Source: JACXTP01 sp963827905
GTDB lineage: Archaea; Thermoplasmatota; Thermoplasmata; Methanomassiliicoccales; UBA472
Reading direction: 5' to 3'
DNA length: 64,000 nt
Assembly (NCBI GenBank): GCA_963827905.1
Contig: CAWHCB010000010.1
Location: forward strand, 62,001 to 126,000
Made by a program: the position numbers and the translations under genes. This document shows, in pieces, positions 37,172-47,000 of this stretch. The notes beneath the pieces are model-generated. The model worked only from the letters and a program-made list of their open reading frames with translations. It was not told where the DNA came from and searched no databases. The stretch's first letter is position 1. Each line of letters begins with the position of its first letter.

Positions 37172-38896
37172 GTGAACGTGGACAGGACCGCCGCATTACA
37201 ACGATTGACCAAGATGGTCCCGATCCTCCAATGGTTCCCCCGCTATAGGCCCGAGTGGTTGCGGTACGACATACTGGCCGCGATCGTCATCGTCGGTCTG
37301 ATCATACCGGAGTCGATGGGGATAGCCGGTGTGGCAGGCGTCCCCCCGCAGTACGGCCTCTACTCGATACTCATCGCTCTCTTCCTGTACGCTATATTCG
37401 GGTCGGGCAAGCATTCGGTGGTAAGCACGCCCAGCGCCATGGCCATTCTGACCGCCACCGCAGTCGCCGGCATCGTACTGGCCACCAACGAGGACGCTGT
37501 GAACGTCATCCTCTCCGTCACGTTCATGGTGGGCATAATGCTGCTGATCGCGGCGGTCCTGCGCCTCGGGTTCCTGGCCGATTTCATATCCTTCCCGGTT
37601 ATGAAGGGTTTCCTCTTCGGGCTGGCCCTCACCATCATCATCGGGCAGATACCGAAGCTACTGGGGGTGGAGAAGGGCACTGGCAACTTCTTCGACCAGA
37701 TGTTCTATGTTCTCAATGAGATCGGACATGCCAACTCCAGCACCGTGGTGTTGGCTCTAGTCAGCATCGCGGTCATGGTAATCCTTGAGGTGCGGTTCAA
37801 GAAACTGCCGGCGGTACTCATCCTGTTCGTGGCGACCTTGGCCCTGTCCTATCTGATGGACTTCGAGGGCAACTTTGACGTTGCCGTCGTGGGTTCGATC
37901 CCCCAAGGGTTGCCGTCCTTGCAGGCACCGCAGATCGACCTGACCACCCTCAGCGTCCTCATACCCGCCGCCATCGGCATCGCCTTCGTGTGCTTCTCGG
38001 AGTCCATAGCTATCGGGGAGGAGGTGGGGGAGCGGCACAGGGGGGAGGTTGACCCAAACCAGGAACTGGTGGCCCTGGCGGCGACCAACCTGGGCGCGGG
38101 GGTCACCCAGGGCATCAGCAACGGTGTGAGCATGTCCGCCTCCATGGTAGGGGACAACAGCGGGCTGCGATCGAATATGGCGTTGGTGATCGCCGGGCTC
38201 ATGGTCATGACCGTGCTCCTTTTCCTCACCGGGGTCTTCTATTACATACCCGAGGCGGTCCTCGGAGTGATCGTCATCTTCGCGGTCAGAGGGGCCCTCA
38301 AGACCAAACTGATGGCGAGGTTCTATCACACCCAACGTGCCGAGTTCTATCTGGCGATGGTGGCGCTCTTCGGGGTGCTCATCTTCGAGGTGTTGGTCGG
38401 CCTGGTCCTGGCGATAATCGTCGCCATCGCCCTCATGGTATGGAGGGCGAGCCGGGTCGGGGGCTCACTGATGGGCCAGATGCCATCGGCAAAGGAGTTC
38501 CGCCGCATCTCGCTCTATCCCGAGGCCAAGGAGATCCCGGGCCTGAGGCTTTACCTGATCGACGGGGACCTCTTCTATGCCAACAGCTCGGTGGTCAAGA
38601 GACAGTTGAAGGCGTTGGTGATGGCTCAACCTAAACCCAAGATGATCGCCATATTGATGTTCGAGACCTCCCATGAGCTCGACATCACCTCCAGCCGGGC
38701 ATTGGAGAGCGTCATAAGGGTGGCTCAGGAGGAGGGGGTGGATATTGTTCTGGCAGGGGTGGCCACGATGACCCTGGATTCATTGCGCAAGGCAGGCATC
38801 GTGGAAATGATCGGGGAGGACCATGTGATACGCGACCCGAAGGCAGTGTTGGAGCTCTATGAGCGAAAATATGGACCGATCTCGTCCGACCATTGA
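37172..38896 (+). CDS. SulP family anion transporter with STAS domain
   Basis: 574 residues. Membrane domain with about 12-14 spans (residues ~20-420), including the SulP consensus IPESMGIAGVAGVPPQYGLY near the N-terminus and GISNGVSMSASMVGDNSG later, then a cytosolic STAS domain (about 440-560: LRLYLIDGDLFYAN, MFETSHELDITSSRALE). Substrate could be sulfate, bicarbonate or another anion. The GTG at 37172 is preceded by GGAGATGT, and TTATTTATC at 37143-37151 is a plausible TATA box. Ends 13 bases from the convergent acs stop. Confidence 0.9.
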   Translation: MNVDRTAALQRLTKMVPILQWFPRYRPEWLRYDILAAIVIVGLIIPESMGIAGVAGVPPQYGLYSILIALFLYAIFGSGKHSVVSTPSAMAILTATAVAGIVLATNEDAVNVILSVTFMVGIMLLIAAVLRLGFLADFISFPVMKGFLFGLALTIIIGQIPKLLGVEKGTGNFFDQMFYVLNEIGHANSSTVVLALVSIAVMVILEVRFKKLPAVLILFVATLALSYLMDFEGNFDVAVVGSIPQGLPSLQAPQIDLTTLSVLIPAAIGIAFVCFSESIAIGEEVGERHRGEVDPNQELVALAATNLGAGVTQGISNGVSMSASMVGDNSGLRSNMALVIAGLMVMTVLLFLTGVFYYIPEAVLGVIVIFAVRGALKTKLMARFYHTQRAEFYLAMVALFGVLIFEVLVGLVLAIIVAIALMVWRASRVGGSLMGQMPSAKEFRRISLYPEAKEIPGLRLYLIDGDLFYANSSVVKRQLKALVMAQPKPKMIAILMFETSHELDITSSRALESVIRVAQEEGVDIVLAGVATMTLDSLRKAGIVEMIGEDHVIRDPKAVLELYERKYGPISSDH

Positions 38897-38909
38897 GCCC
38901 GGTCGGATC

Positions 38910-40628
38910 CTAATCCTCCAATGTGGACAGGTCGCCCAGGGGATGACCTAGCTCCTTGGCCTTGAGCACCCGGCGCATTATCTTCCCCGAGCGGGTCTTG
39001 GGCAGGGTGGTGACGAAATCGATCTCCCTGGGGTATGCGTAATATGAAAGCCTGGTTCGGACGAACTGACTGATCTCGTTCTTCAGCTCCTCCGAGGGAT
39101 TGTGGCCCGGTTTGAGCACGATGAACGCCTTCACTATCTCACCGCGCAGCTCATCGGGTTTGCCGATCACGGCCGACTCTGCCACCGCCGGATGCTCGAT
39201 CAGGGCCGATTCCACCTCGAACGGACCCAGCCTTTCGCCGGAGGTCTTGATCACATCGTCCACGCGCCCCAGGAACCAGATGTAACCGTCCTCGTCCTGG
39301 TAGGCCTGATCCCCTGAGATGTACCATCCAGGCACGTAGAAGTATTCGCGGAATTTGGATATGTTGCCCCATATGCCGACCATCATCGAGGGCCAGCCTG
39401 GGCGGAGCGCGAGGAACCCTTCCTTACGGGGCGGCAGCTCCTTTCCATTCTCGTCCACAATCGCTGCCACGACACCAGGCACCGGCCTCCCCATGGAGCC
39501 GGGCTTGATGGTCATGCAACGGTAGTTCGAAATGCAAGGGGCACCGGTCTCGGTCTGCCACCAATTGTCGTGGATGCGTTTTTGGAACGACTTCTGGCCC
39601 CAACGCACCACTTCCGGGTTCAACGGCTCTCCGGCGGAGCAGATGTGCCTTAAGGAGGATAGGTCGAACTCCTGCACCGCCCCATCCCCTGCCCTCATGA
39701 GCATACGTAGGGCGGTCGGCGCCGTGAACCAGACGGTCACGTTGAAGCGTTCGATCAATGAATACCAGGTGCGGGGGTCGAAACGGCCTTCATAGGAGAT
39801 GATGGTGATGCCGAGATACCAAGGCCCCAGGATGCCCACGGACGTGCCCGTTACCCAGCCCGGGTCGGCAGTGCACCAGTAGATGTCCCCATCGCGCAGG
39901 TCGACCACGTTGCGGCAGGTCATGAGCTGCTGCAGCATCGCCTTGTGCCCGAGCATTATGCCCTTCGGCTTACCGGTGGAGCCTGAGGTGTAGTGGATGA
40001 TGTAAGGGTCGTTCTGTCCCATCCCTATCGCTTGGAAGTCTGGGTCGCCTGACGCTGACACATCCTCGAAGCGGACGGTCCTCTCGCCCATGCCGGTGTT
40101 GTCACCTACGATGATGAACCGCTTTATGACGTCCAGTTCCTTGAGGACCGGGCGGATCCGTTCGTAGAGATAGGGGGAGACCACCATATAGCTGGCCTGG
40201 CAATCTCTCACTCGGTCCAGGACCGCCTCAGGCCCTAGGGCGGAGAACAGAGGACCAGCTATCCCTCCCATCTTCACGATGCCGATGAGAGAGACAAAAA
40301 GGTCCGTGTTGCGGTCCAGGAATACGAAGATGCGGTCCCCTTTGGCGGCACCTAGCTTGATCAGTCCATCGGCGAAGCGACTGGACCTCTCCGACATCTC
40401 TCTGAACGTGACCGGGACCACATCGCCACTGGCAAGAACGGAGTATAACGCAACTTGGTCCTTCCTTAGGCCCTTGGCATGGCGATCGACCGCCTCTGCG
40501 GCCACATTGAAAACCCCACCCCTGGACCAACCGAAGTTCTTGTGGATAGAGGCCCAATTGAACTCATTGTAAGCCCTCTCATAGTCCTGGAGGTTTCCAG
40601 GGTCGGTGGGGGGGATGGTCTCCTCCAT
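38910..40628 (-). CDS. acsA: Acetyl-CoA synthetase-like AMP-forming acyl-CoA ligase
   Basis: ANL-superfamily ligase of 572 residues, the same length as the Bacillus AcsA type. Motifs: YTSGSTGKPKG (ATP loop), WWQTETGAP, YWCTADPGWVTG, the hinge YISGDQAYQDEDGYIWFLGR and the catalytic Lys motif TRSGKIMRR at the C-terminus. It would make acetyl-CoA from acetate, ATP and CoA; propionate or other short acids are possible. Reading frame intact. No acetylation gene is adjacent. Confidence 0.88.
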   Translation of the reverse strand: MEETIPPTDPGNLQDYERAYNEFNWASIHKNFGWSRGGVFNVAAEAVDRHAKGLRKDQVALYSVLASGDVVPVTFREMSERSSRFADGLIKLGAAKGDRIFVFLDRNTDLFVSLIGIVKMGGIAGPLFSALGPEAVLDRVRDCQASYMVVSPYLYERIRPVLKELDVIKRFIIVGDNTGMGERTVRFEDVSASGDPDFQAIGMGQNDPYIIHYTSGSTGKPKGIMLGHKAMLQQLMTCRNVVDLRDGDIYWCTADPGWVTGTSVGILGPWYLGITIISYEGRFDPRTWYSLIERFNVTVWFTAPTALRMLMRAGDGAVQEFDLSSLRHICSAGEPLNPEVVRWGQKSFQKRIHDNWWQTETGAPCISNYRCMTIKPGSMGRPVPGVVAAIVDENGKELPPRKEGFLALRPGWPSMMVGIWGNISKFREYFYVPGWYISGDQAYQDEDGYIWFLGRVDDVIKTSGERLGPFEVESALIEHPAVAESAVIGKPDELRGEIVKAFIVLKPGHNPSEELKNEISQFVRTRLSYYAYPREIDFVTTLPKTRSGKIMRRVLKAKELGHPLGDLSTLED

Positions 40629-40715
40629 TCAGCTTCTCCTCGGGTGAGCGGGAAGAACAGGTTTGGCATATTTAAACGATGTAGAGGGGTGACCTGAGCT
40701 CATCGCAGAACCTGC

Positions 40716-41545
40716 TCATAGACTTGTCCTATCGAGACGTTCGATAAGATACTTCAGCGGTCGGAGGGATATCTCGCTCCCCGTCTCCCCATCTTGGAAG
40801 TCGAACGGGTTGTCCAGGTCCTTGATGAGGTAGGAGCATGTAGAGGATGATGAACGACATCACCCCCACGATGAACGAGAGACTCGTACACCGGTTCCAG
40901 TTCAGCAGCAGAAGGCCAAAGATGAGCAGGACCGCCAGGATCTCCACGATGGTATAACCGGACTGAACGAAGCTGGTTTCGCGGATGGTGTGGATGCGCC
41001 TGGTCACCATCCTGCGGACGTTGGTCTGTTCATGCTTGATTCGAGTGATGAAATCCCCTTGGTCAGATCCTCCTGCTGCAGCAGATGGTCGTTCATCAAG
41101 GTGAGCTTGGCGAGGATGTCCTTGGTACGTACCTTGCGATGGAACCAACCGTCGAAATCATGTATCAAGGCCACATGAAAGGCAAGGAAAGCTTGGGTGG
41201 CGGTTGTGCTCTTGTATCGGTCCATGAGGTAGGCCTCATCATAGATGGCCTCCAAACTGCATGCCAGGTCTCCAGGGATACGCTCACTCTCTTTGTAATC
41301 GGAGATCACACCGGCGATGAGGAAACCGAGCAGGAAGGTAGACGCCGCGATGATGCTCGTGAAAAGGGCGTTGAGCTCGATGACCTCCCAGTCCAAGGAA
41401 TATGGAATATGTACTTCAAGACCAGGATTAGGGCGATGACTGGCAATAGACTGACCACGATGTGCCATTTCCTGCCCACCCTTGGCATCTGGACCATGCC
41501 TTCGACAACTCGTCCCGATTTAATTAAGCTTAATCCTGTTGCCAT
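40716..41545 (-). pseudogene. Bestrophin-like (DUF4239-type) membrane protein with frame breaks
   Basis: Fragments in three frames join into one ~275-residue protein: an N-terminal span (IVVSLLPVIALILVLKYIF), a second (LFTSIIAASTFLLGFLIAG), a helical soluble domain (SLEAIYDEAYLMDR, FHVALIHDFDGWFHRK) and two C-terminal spans (VEILAVLLIFGLLLLNWN, SFIVGVMSFIILYMLLL), followed by IKDLDNPFDF. The last motif and the span pattern are typical of bestrophin-like DUF4239 proteins, putative ion channels. Breaks near 41405, 41065 and 40838; the stop is then at 40716-40718. Confidence 0.65.
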
Positions 41546-41635
41546 CGACTCACTGACATCTATCTAAGAGGTCGTGGCATTGCCGTTCCATCCATGCCCG
41601 GGTTCTAAATAATCGATGCTGCATGAGCAAAACGA

Positions 41636-43009
41636 ATGGGATATGCCGAAGATCTGAGCCGTTTTGAGGACCTCGCCTCCAGGTACATCCCCAGGAGGGA
41701 GGACTGGACGCCATCGGAGGAGGCGGTCTTCGGTCCCCCTGACCTATATCGGGTCCCAAAGGATGAGGCGGACCGGATGCGTTTCCGAGCGGTGAAGCAC
41801 CAGTTCGAGCGTCATTACCGATTGAACCGCATGTACCATGATTTCTGCAAGGAGGCCAAGGTCTCTCCGGAGGAGATTCGTGACCTTGAAGATCTGGACA
41901 AGGTGCCGTTGATCCCGTCCGAGTTCTTCAAGGACTGCCCCCCTGGCAAGGACTTCGCCCTCTGGCTCGGAAACGTCTACACGGGGGAGCTGCCTCGCAT
42001 CAAGGTGAGCGGCAGGTCGCCCTCCCATGACCAGGTCATAGATTCCTTCAACTCCGCCGGGATGGCGGTCTGTTACAGCAGCGGCACGGGGGGACGCCAC
42101 ACCTTCATGCCCCGGGACATGCGTTGCTTCCTCACCAACGAATATGCCATGGCCAAGGGCGTCATCTCCATGTTCTTCCCCCATTGGAACCCGCAAATGC
42201 GCGGTTATCTTTTGCTACCCCACCCCTTCAAGACCAACCTCTTCGCTGGGCGTCTAGGGACCATCTTCTTCGACATCATGCGTGACGTCAATGTGGCGGT
42301 CGATCGCAAGGTGGACACCGAACTGATCCGCCTCAGCATGAGCGAGGACCACGGCTTGAAGAACCGGGCCTTCAAATACATCGCCAGGCGCAGGTCGGAA
42401 AGGACGGTAGAGGACATCATAACCTGGATCGAGCGCAACCAGCGTGAAGGTCATGAGATGGCGCTGGTGGGGGCGCCGTTCCTAGTGCATTCGGTCATCG
42501 AGAGATTGAAGCAAGAAGGGCGCACCTTCGACCTCGGGGAGAGGGGCTGCGTCCTAACCGGTGGTGGCTGGAAGGTCCATGAGAGCAAGCGTATGCCCGA
42601 GGCTGATTTCCGCCGTGATGTGGAAGAGTTCCTCGGCATCCCACCTGACCAGTGCATCGACCTTTACGGTATGGTCGAGGCGAACGGCTGGATGACCCAG
42701 TGCCCTGAGGGACATCACCTGCACATCCCACACACCTACATGCATACCATGGTCCTTGATGACGAGTACCGTCCCGTAGGATATGGCGAAACGGGACGCC
42801 TGGCCTTCCTGGACGGGGCCATGGGAAGCTATCCCGGCTTCATCATAACCAGCGACCGGGTGCGCATGTTGGAACGCTGCCCGGTGTGCGACCGGCCCGG
42901 TCCAGTGCTGGAACCAGGGGTGACCCGAGTGGCCGGCAAGGAGTCCAGGGGCTGTGCGGAAGAGGTACGGAGGATGGTATCCTCAGATATGAGGAGGGGG
43001 GCGAAATGA
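41636..43009 (+). CDS. LuxE-like acyl-protein synthetase (adenylate-forming)
   Basis: 457-residue member of the LuxE/PaaK branch of adenylate-forming enzymes, which activate a carboxylate as acyl-AMP and pass it to a protein or CoA. The loop CYSSGTGGRHTFMPRD is the ATP-binding motif; LTGGGWKVHESKRM and IDLYGMVEANGW match the A4/A5 regions of LuxE proteins. A C-terminal CPVC pair may bind zinc. The stop overlaps the next ATG as ATGA, with a GAGGAGGGGGG ribosome site inside this gene, so it is coupled to the transglutaminase-like gene. Substrate unknown. Confidence 0.82.
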   Translation: MGYAEDLSRFEDLASRYIPRREDWTPSEEAVFGPPDLYRVPKDEADRMRFRAVKHQFERHYRLNRMYHDFCKEAKVSPEEIRDLEDLDKVPLIPSEFFKDCPPGKDFALWLGNVYTGELPRIKVSGRSPSHDQVIDSFNSAGMAVCYSSGTGGRHTFMPRDMRCFLTNEYAMAKGVISMFFPHWNPQMRGYLLLPHPFKTNLFAGRLGTIFFDIMRDVNVAVDRKVDTELIRLSMSEDHGLKNRAFKYIARRRSERTVEDIITWIERNQREGHEMALVGAPFLVHSVIERLKQEGRTFDLGERGCVLTGGGWKVHESKRMPEADFRRDVEEFLGIPPDQCIDLYGMVEANGWMTQCPEGHHLHIPHTYMHTMVLDDEYRPVGYGETGRLAFLDGAMGSYPGFIITSDRVRMLERCPVCDRPGPVLEPGVTRVAGKESRGCAEEVRRMVSSDMRRGAK

Positions 43010-43984
43010 CCGGACTGGGGGAGATCAAGGACAACGGTTACATGCCGCAACGTGCCTACATCTCGCTCATGGCCAGGGGCGGTTGGTCCCTGTCCAAGGT
43101 GATCCTTTTCAACATGCGTGAGCTGAAACGGTTGCGGGTCGTTCCTGAGGGCGAGGAACGTCATGTCCGCCCACTGAGGCAGTACGAGATACCACCATAC
43201 CATGAATCGATGCGGACCTGCCGCTCCCAGGAGCGCTACCTCCGCCCCACGTTGTACTGCGACCCGAACGATCCCACCGTCATCGCCATAGCCGACCAGC
43301 TCGGGGCCTTCAAGGTCTCCGACCGCGAGTTCGCCGAGGCGGCCTATCCACTTCGTCAAGGAGCGCATGCTGCTGGAGGAGATGACGCTGAACGATGTGG
43401 GCGAGACGTTCCAGAGGGGCACGGGAACGTGCTTCCATCTCATCACCGCCTTCATCGCCCTGTGCCGTTGCGCGGGAATCAAGGCCCGCTACAAGATCTT
43501 CGCCATGAACATGATCCGTTCCTGGTATGACGTGGTCATCCAGCCGGACCCTTTCATCAAGAAATGGTACGATTCCTTGGGCTTTTTCGTGCTGGAGGGA
43601 GAGGGCGAGGTGCTGATCGACGGTGAATGGCTTGTCGCCAATGTCGGCCCGGAGGCGGAATGGCAGGCGGCGACCGGCACGCCCATAACCCGCCTGGGCG
43701 AGGGTTCCTTGGGCAACTGGTTCAACGCCGTCCCAGGGACGGAGATGCGCATGGAGTCCATACCATATGGGCTCGGGACCTCCCTGGAGCTGTTGCATGC
43801 CATCGCCCCAGGCTCGATGGAACGGGTCAACATCAGCATGGTCAAGCAGAAGGAGCGGGGGTCCAAGGTCATCGCCGAGGCCGGTGGTCTGGAAGCATAT
43901 GACCGCATGGCCCGCCTACGACAGGGCCCGCGCCGACCGAAGATGAGGTTGGAGCCGAGGGCGCATATCGTCTTCGACGATTGA
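43006..43984 (+). CDS. Transglutaminase-like protein paired with the LuxE-like enzyme, frameshifted
   Basis: About 325 residues. The central part has the Cys-bearing helix of the transglutaminase/papain-like fold (GTGTCFHLITAFIALCRCAGIKARY). The expected catalytic His and Asp are not obvious: the strand region reads GFFVLEGEGEVLIDGEWLVAN, so the enzyme may be atypical or inactive. The N-terminal 110 residues are unassigned. A +1 break lies near 43348. The ATGA overlap with the LuxE-like gene means the two products work together. Downstream, at 44050, a surface protein begins. Confidence 0.7.
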
Positions 43985-44049
43985 ATTCCGCATGTCCAGG
44001 TGGGAGGCCTCGGCATAACGCTTAAGGTCGTCCAGACCATTCTCCTCCC

Positions 44050-47000
44050 GTGTTTCAGAACGGCCCCGTCCGTCATCGTTTCTTCGCCCTTTCGATCGCC
44101 CTCGCGATGCTCACCGTAAGTCTCTTCCTAGGCTCAGGGATGCTGTCGGCCAGCCATGCCGAGCCTGGACCCACGGAACTGAACGACGGCGTTTGGGGCT
44201 CTATCGAGACATTCGACCATGTCACCACCGGGACGCAAGGCAGCTTCGGTGATGTCGCCCTCTACCCTAACGGCAACTGCGATGCGGTGGTGCTCAACGG
44301 AAGGGTCTGGCTCATGTACCGCGGCAACGAGAGTCGGATGGTGGCGCAAGTACGCGCCGACGGTCAGCGCTTCGGCTTGGAACCTTAGTTTCGAGGCGTT
44401 CGCCCCGCGGGAGCTGTCCTCCTATGCAAGGGTGGGGCAACAACCGGGGGTCTATGCCATCAAGGCCCTTCTGAACGACAGCACCGGCTCACTGGTATGT
44501 GGGATCGAGCTTCGGGTCAGCGAGGAAGGGACGCAGGGCATCTATTGCTATGACCCTTCGACCTTCGTCGTGGGACAAGGTGGCGGACCGGATCGTGCCC
44601 GCGCTGGTGCATCGCTATGACGATTTCGGGCTGACGCCTGAGCGATACGTCGTGTCGTTCGCATTTGATGGCAGCGGTTCCGTCCAGGTGACGGTGGGCC
44701 ACACTGGTGGAGCGGTCCTTTTCACCCGCAACGTGGCGATGCCTGGACCATCGCCGGCGCCGGTGCTTCGCTTCTACGACGACATTGGCATCTCCAAGCT
44801 CGGAACGACAAGTTACGGCATCAACGGCGGCTGGATGCTCGATGACTTCGGGGTCAGGTCGACGGCCACTCGATACGCGTTCGTCGAGCCTGCCTACGAA
44901 TATGTCCCAAAGGACAGCCCGGCATGGCTCATCGTACAGGACGGGAACGGTGTCGCGATCGGTGATGCCGTGGTCACCATCGGTGGTCAGGCAGCGACCT
45001 TCGACCTGATCGAGGGTCGATACGAGGCCATGTACGACCGCGAGGTGGACTGGGCCGTGCCGACGGATTACGTGGTGAACCTGGACGGCGTGGAGATGAC
45101 GGGCAGGTTGGAATTGACCACCGTCCAATCGGACCCGCTAGCCAGCGTTCCCAAGTGGTGGAACGGGTGGGAATGGGCCACGGTCTTCGGCCTGGACGAT
45201 TGTAACGGTCCCGCCAGCGCGCTGAACCACTATCGTGATTACGACCATCCCACCACCGCCTATGTGATGAGCACCGAGGGCAACTCCTCCGATGTGCTTG
45301 CCACCCAGTCGGAGATCGGGCTGCACCTTCCTCATGACTATACCACCTGGATGAAGAAGAGCTGGACCGAATCGGTGGACGCGGCGACGAGCGGCCAGGA
45401 CGCCTTCTCGTCCGTGTACAATTATTCCAGCCGTTGGGACGACCCTGATTATGTGGGCGATGGCGACGCCTACATCTCCATGGCGAACCCGGGCAACAGC
45501 GCCACCTACCAGATGATGTACGCCCAGTATGCCGCAGGCATGCGCATCGAGGGCATCGGGTCGAACCTATACAACGGCGTGCCTGGAAACTCATCGCTGA
45601 TGGGTTGCTATTGGGTATGGGGTTCGGAGATCGACCCCTATGTGGCCTGGGACCCCACCTCTCCCTATGATCTGATGGACGCCTCGCGCCAGTGGAACAC
45701 GGATAACCCGGGCCAGACCTATGACAGGGTCAAGGTCATAGCTGAGAGGGGAGGGTTGCTCCGGGTCTATGCCCATCCAGGCTACCCCATACAAGGACGC
45801 GGACATCCTGCACTGGATCGACGATGCCAAGACCAACTATTCCTTGGAGAACTGGAAGGCCACGGACGGGGAGGCGGCCAGCTACACCTATGGGCGCTGG
45901 ACCACGGACGTCCTGCGCAATGAAGGTTTGAGCGACGATGACACCATGGTCTTCGACGTCAGTCGACAGGACCCGAAGGCCGCGGGCTATTGGCTGGTAC
46001 CGGTCACCGTCGCCATCGACATCGGCGGCATGGACGTCAAGCGGGTGGAGGTGGTGGAGGGAGGCCACACCTACAGCTCGGATGGGGCGGGCGATTTCGC
46101 CTTGCGCGACCTGGACGGCGCGCGGGTCATGGACCTGGGCTACGACATCCGGGGCCAGACCCTCTATGTCTCCCATTTCTGGAACTCCTCCGCGCAGTTG
46201 CGGGTGGTGTTCAACTATACCAACCCCATAATCAGATGGGACGCCGGAGGCGGAGGGCGAGATCGGAGTGGCCTACCATTTCAACGCCACCGCCACACCG
46301 GCCAGCACGGGGAGCAACAGCTGGACCTTGGACAACAGCAGCGCGACCTGGCTCGAGCATGGTTTCCAATACCCAGACCTCATGCGCATTGAGCGGAACC
46401 CCGACCGCACCAGGAAACTACTCGGTGTACCTTAGCGTCCAGGATGGGGACAGCGTGTCCACCATGAGCTGGACCATCTCTGTGCCTGAGAAGATACCGC
46501 CCATGTTCCTCACCACCCCCAAAACCCAGGTGCTGGAACGGAACGGGTATTCCTATCCAGGCGGTGTGCGACCAGGAGGTCGACTCATTGGACCCTGAGC
46601 GGTAACGCGAGCTGGCTGACACTTTCGAGCACCGGCATGTTATCCGGGACGCCTGCAAAGGCCGATGTCGGCCATGTCATACGATGTCAGCATCATGGTG
46701 AAGAACCGAAATGGCACATCGTACCAGAACTTCTCGGTGCAGGTGATCAACCTTCAACCCCAGATAATCACCGTTCCAGACCTTCCAGATCAAGTTCGGA
46801 GAGAGCTATGAATATCTGCCGGCCACGAACGAGGACGCCTATGGGGTGCTCTGGACCGGGCTCATCACCAATGCCTCGTTCCCTTACCAGTTCGATGAGG
46901 CCAGCGGGGAGGTGACCTTCCTTGCCACGGTCGCCGGGACCTTCTCGTTCCAGCTGACCGTGTCCGACCAGACGGGAACGGCCAACCAGACCGCGGTGCA

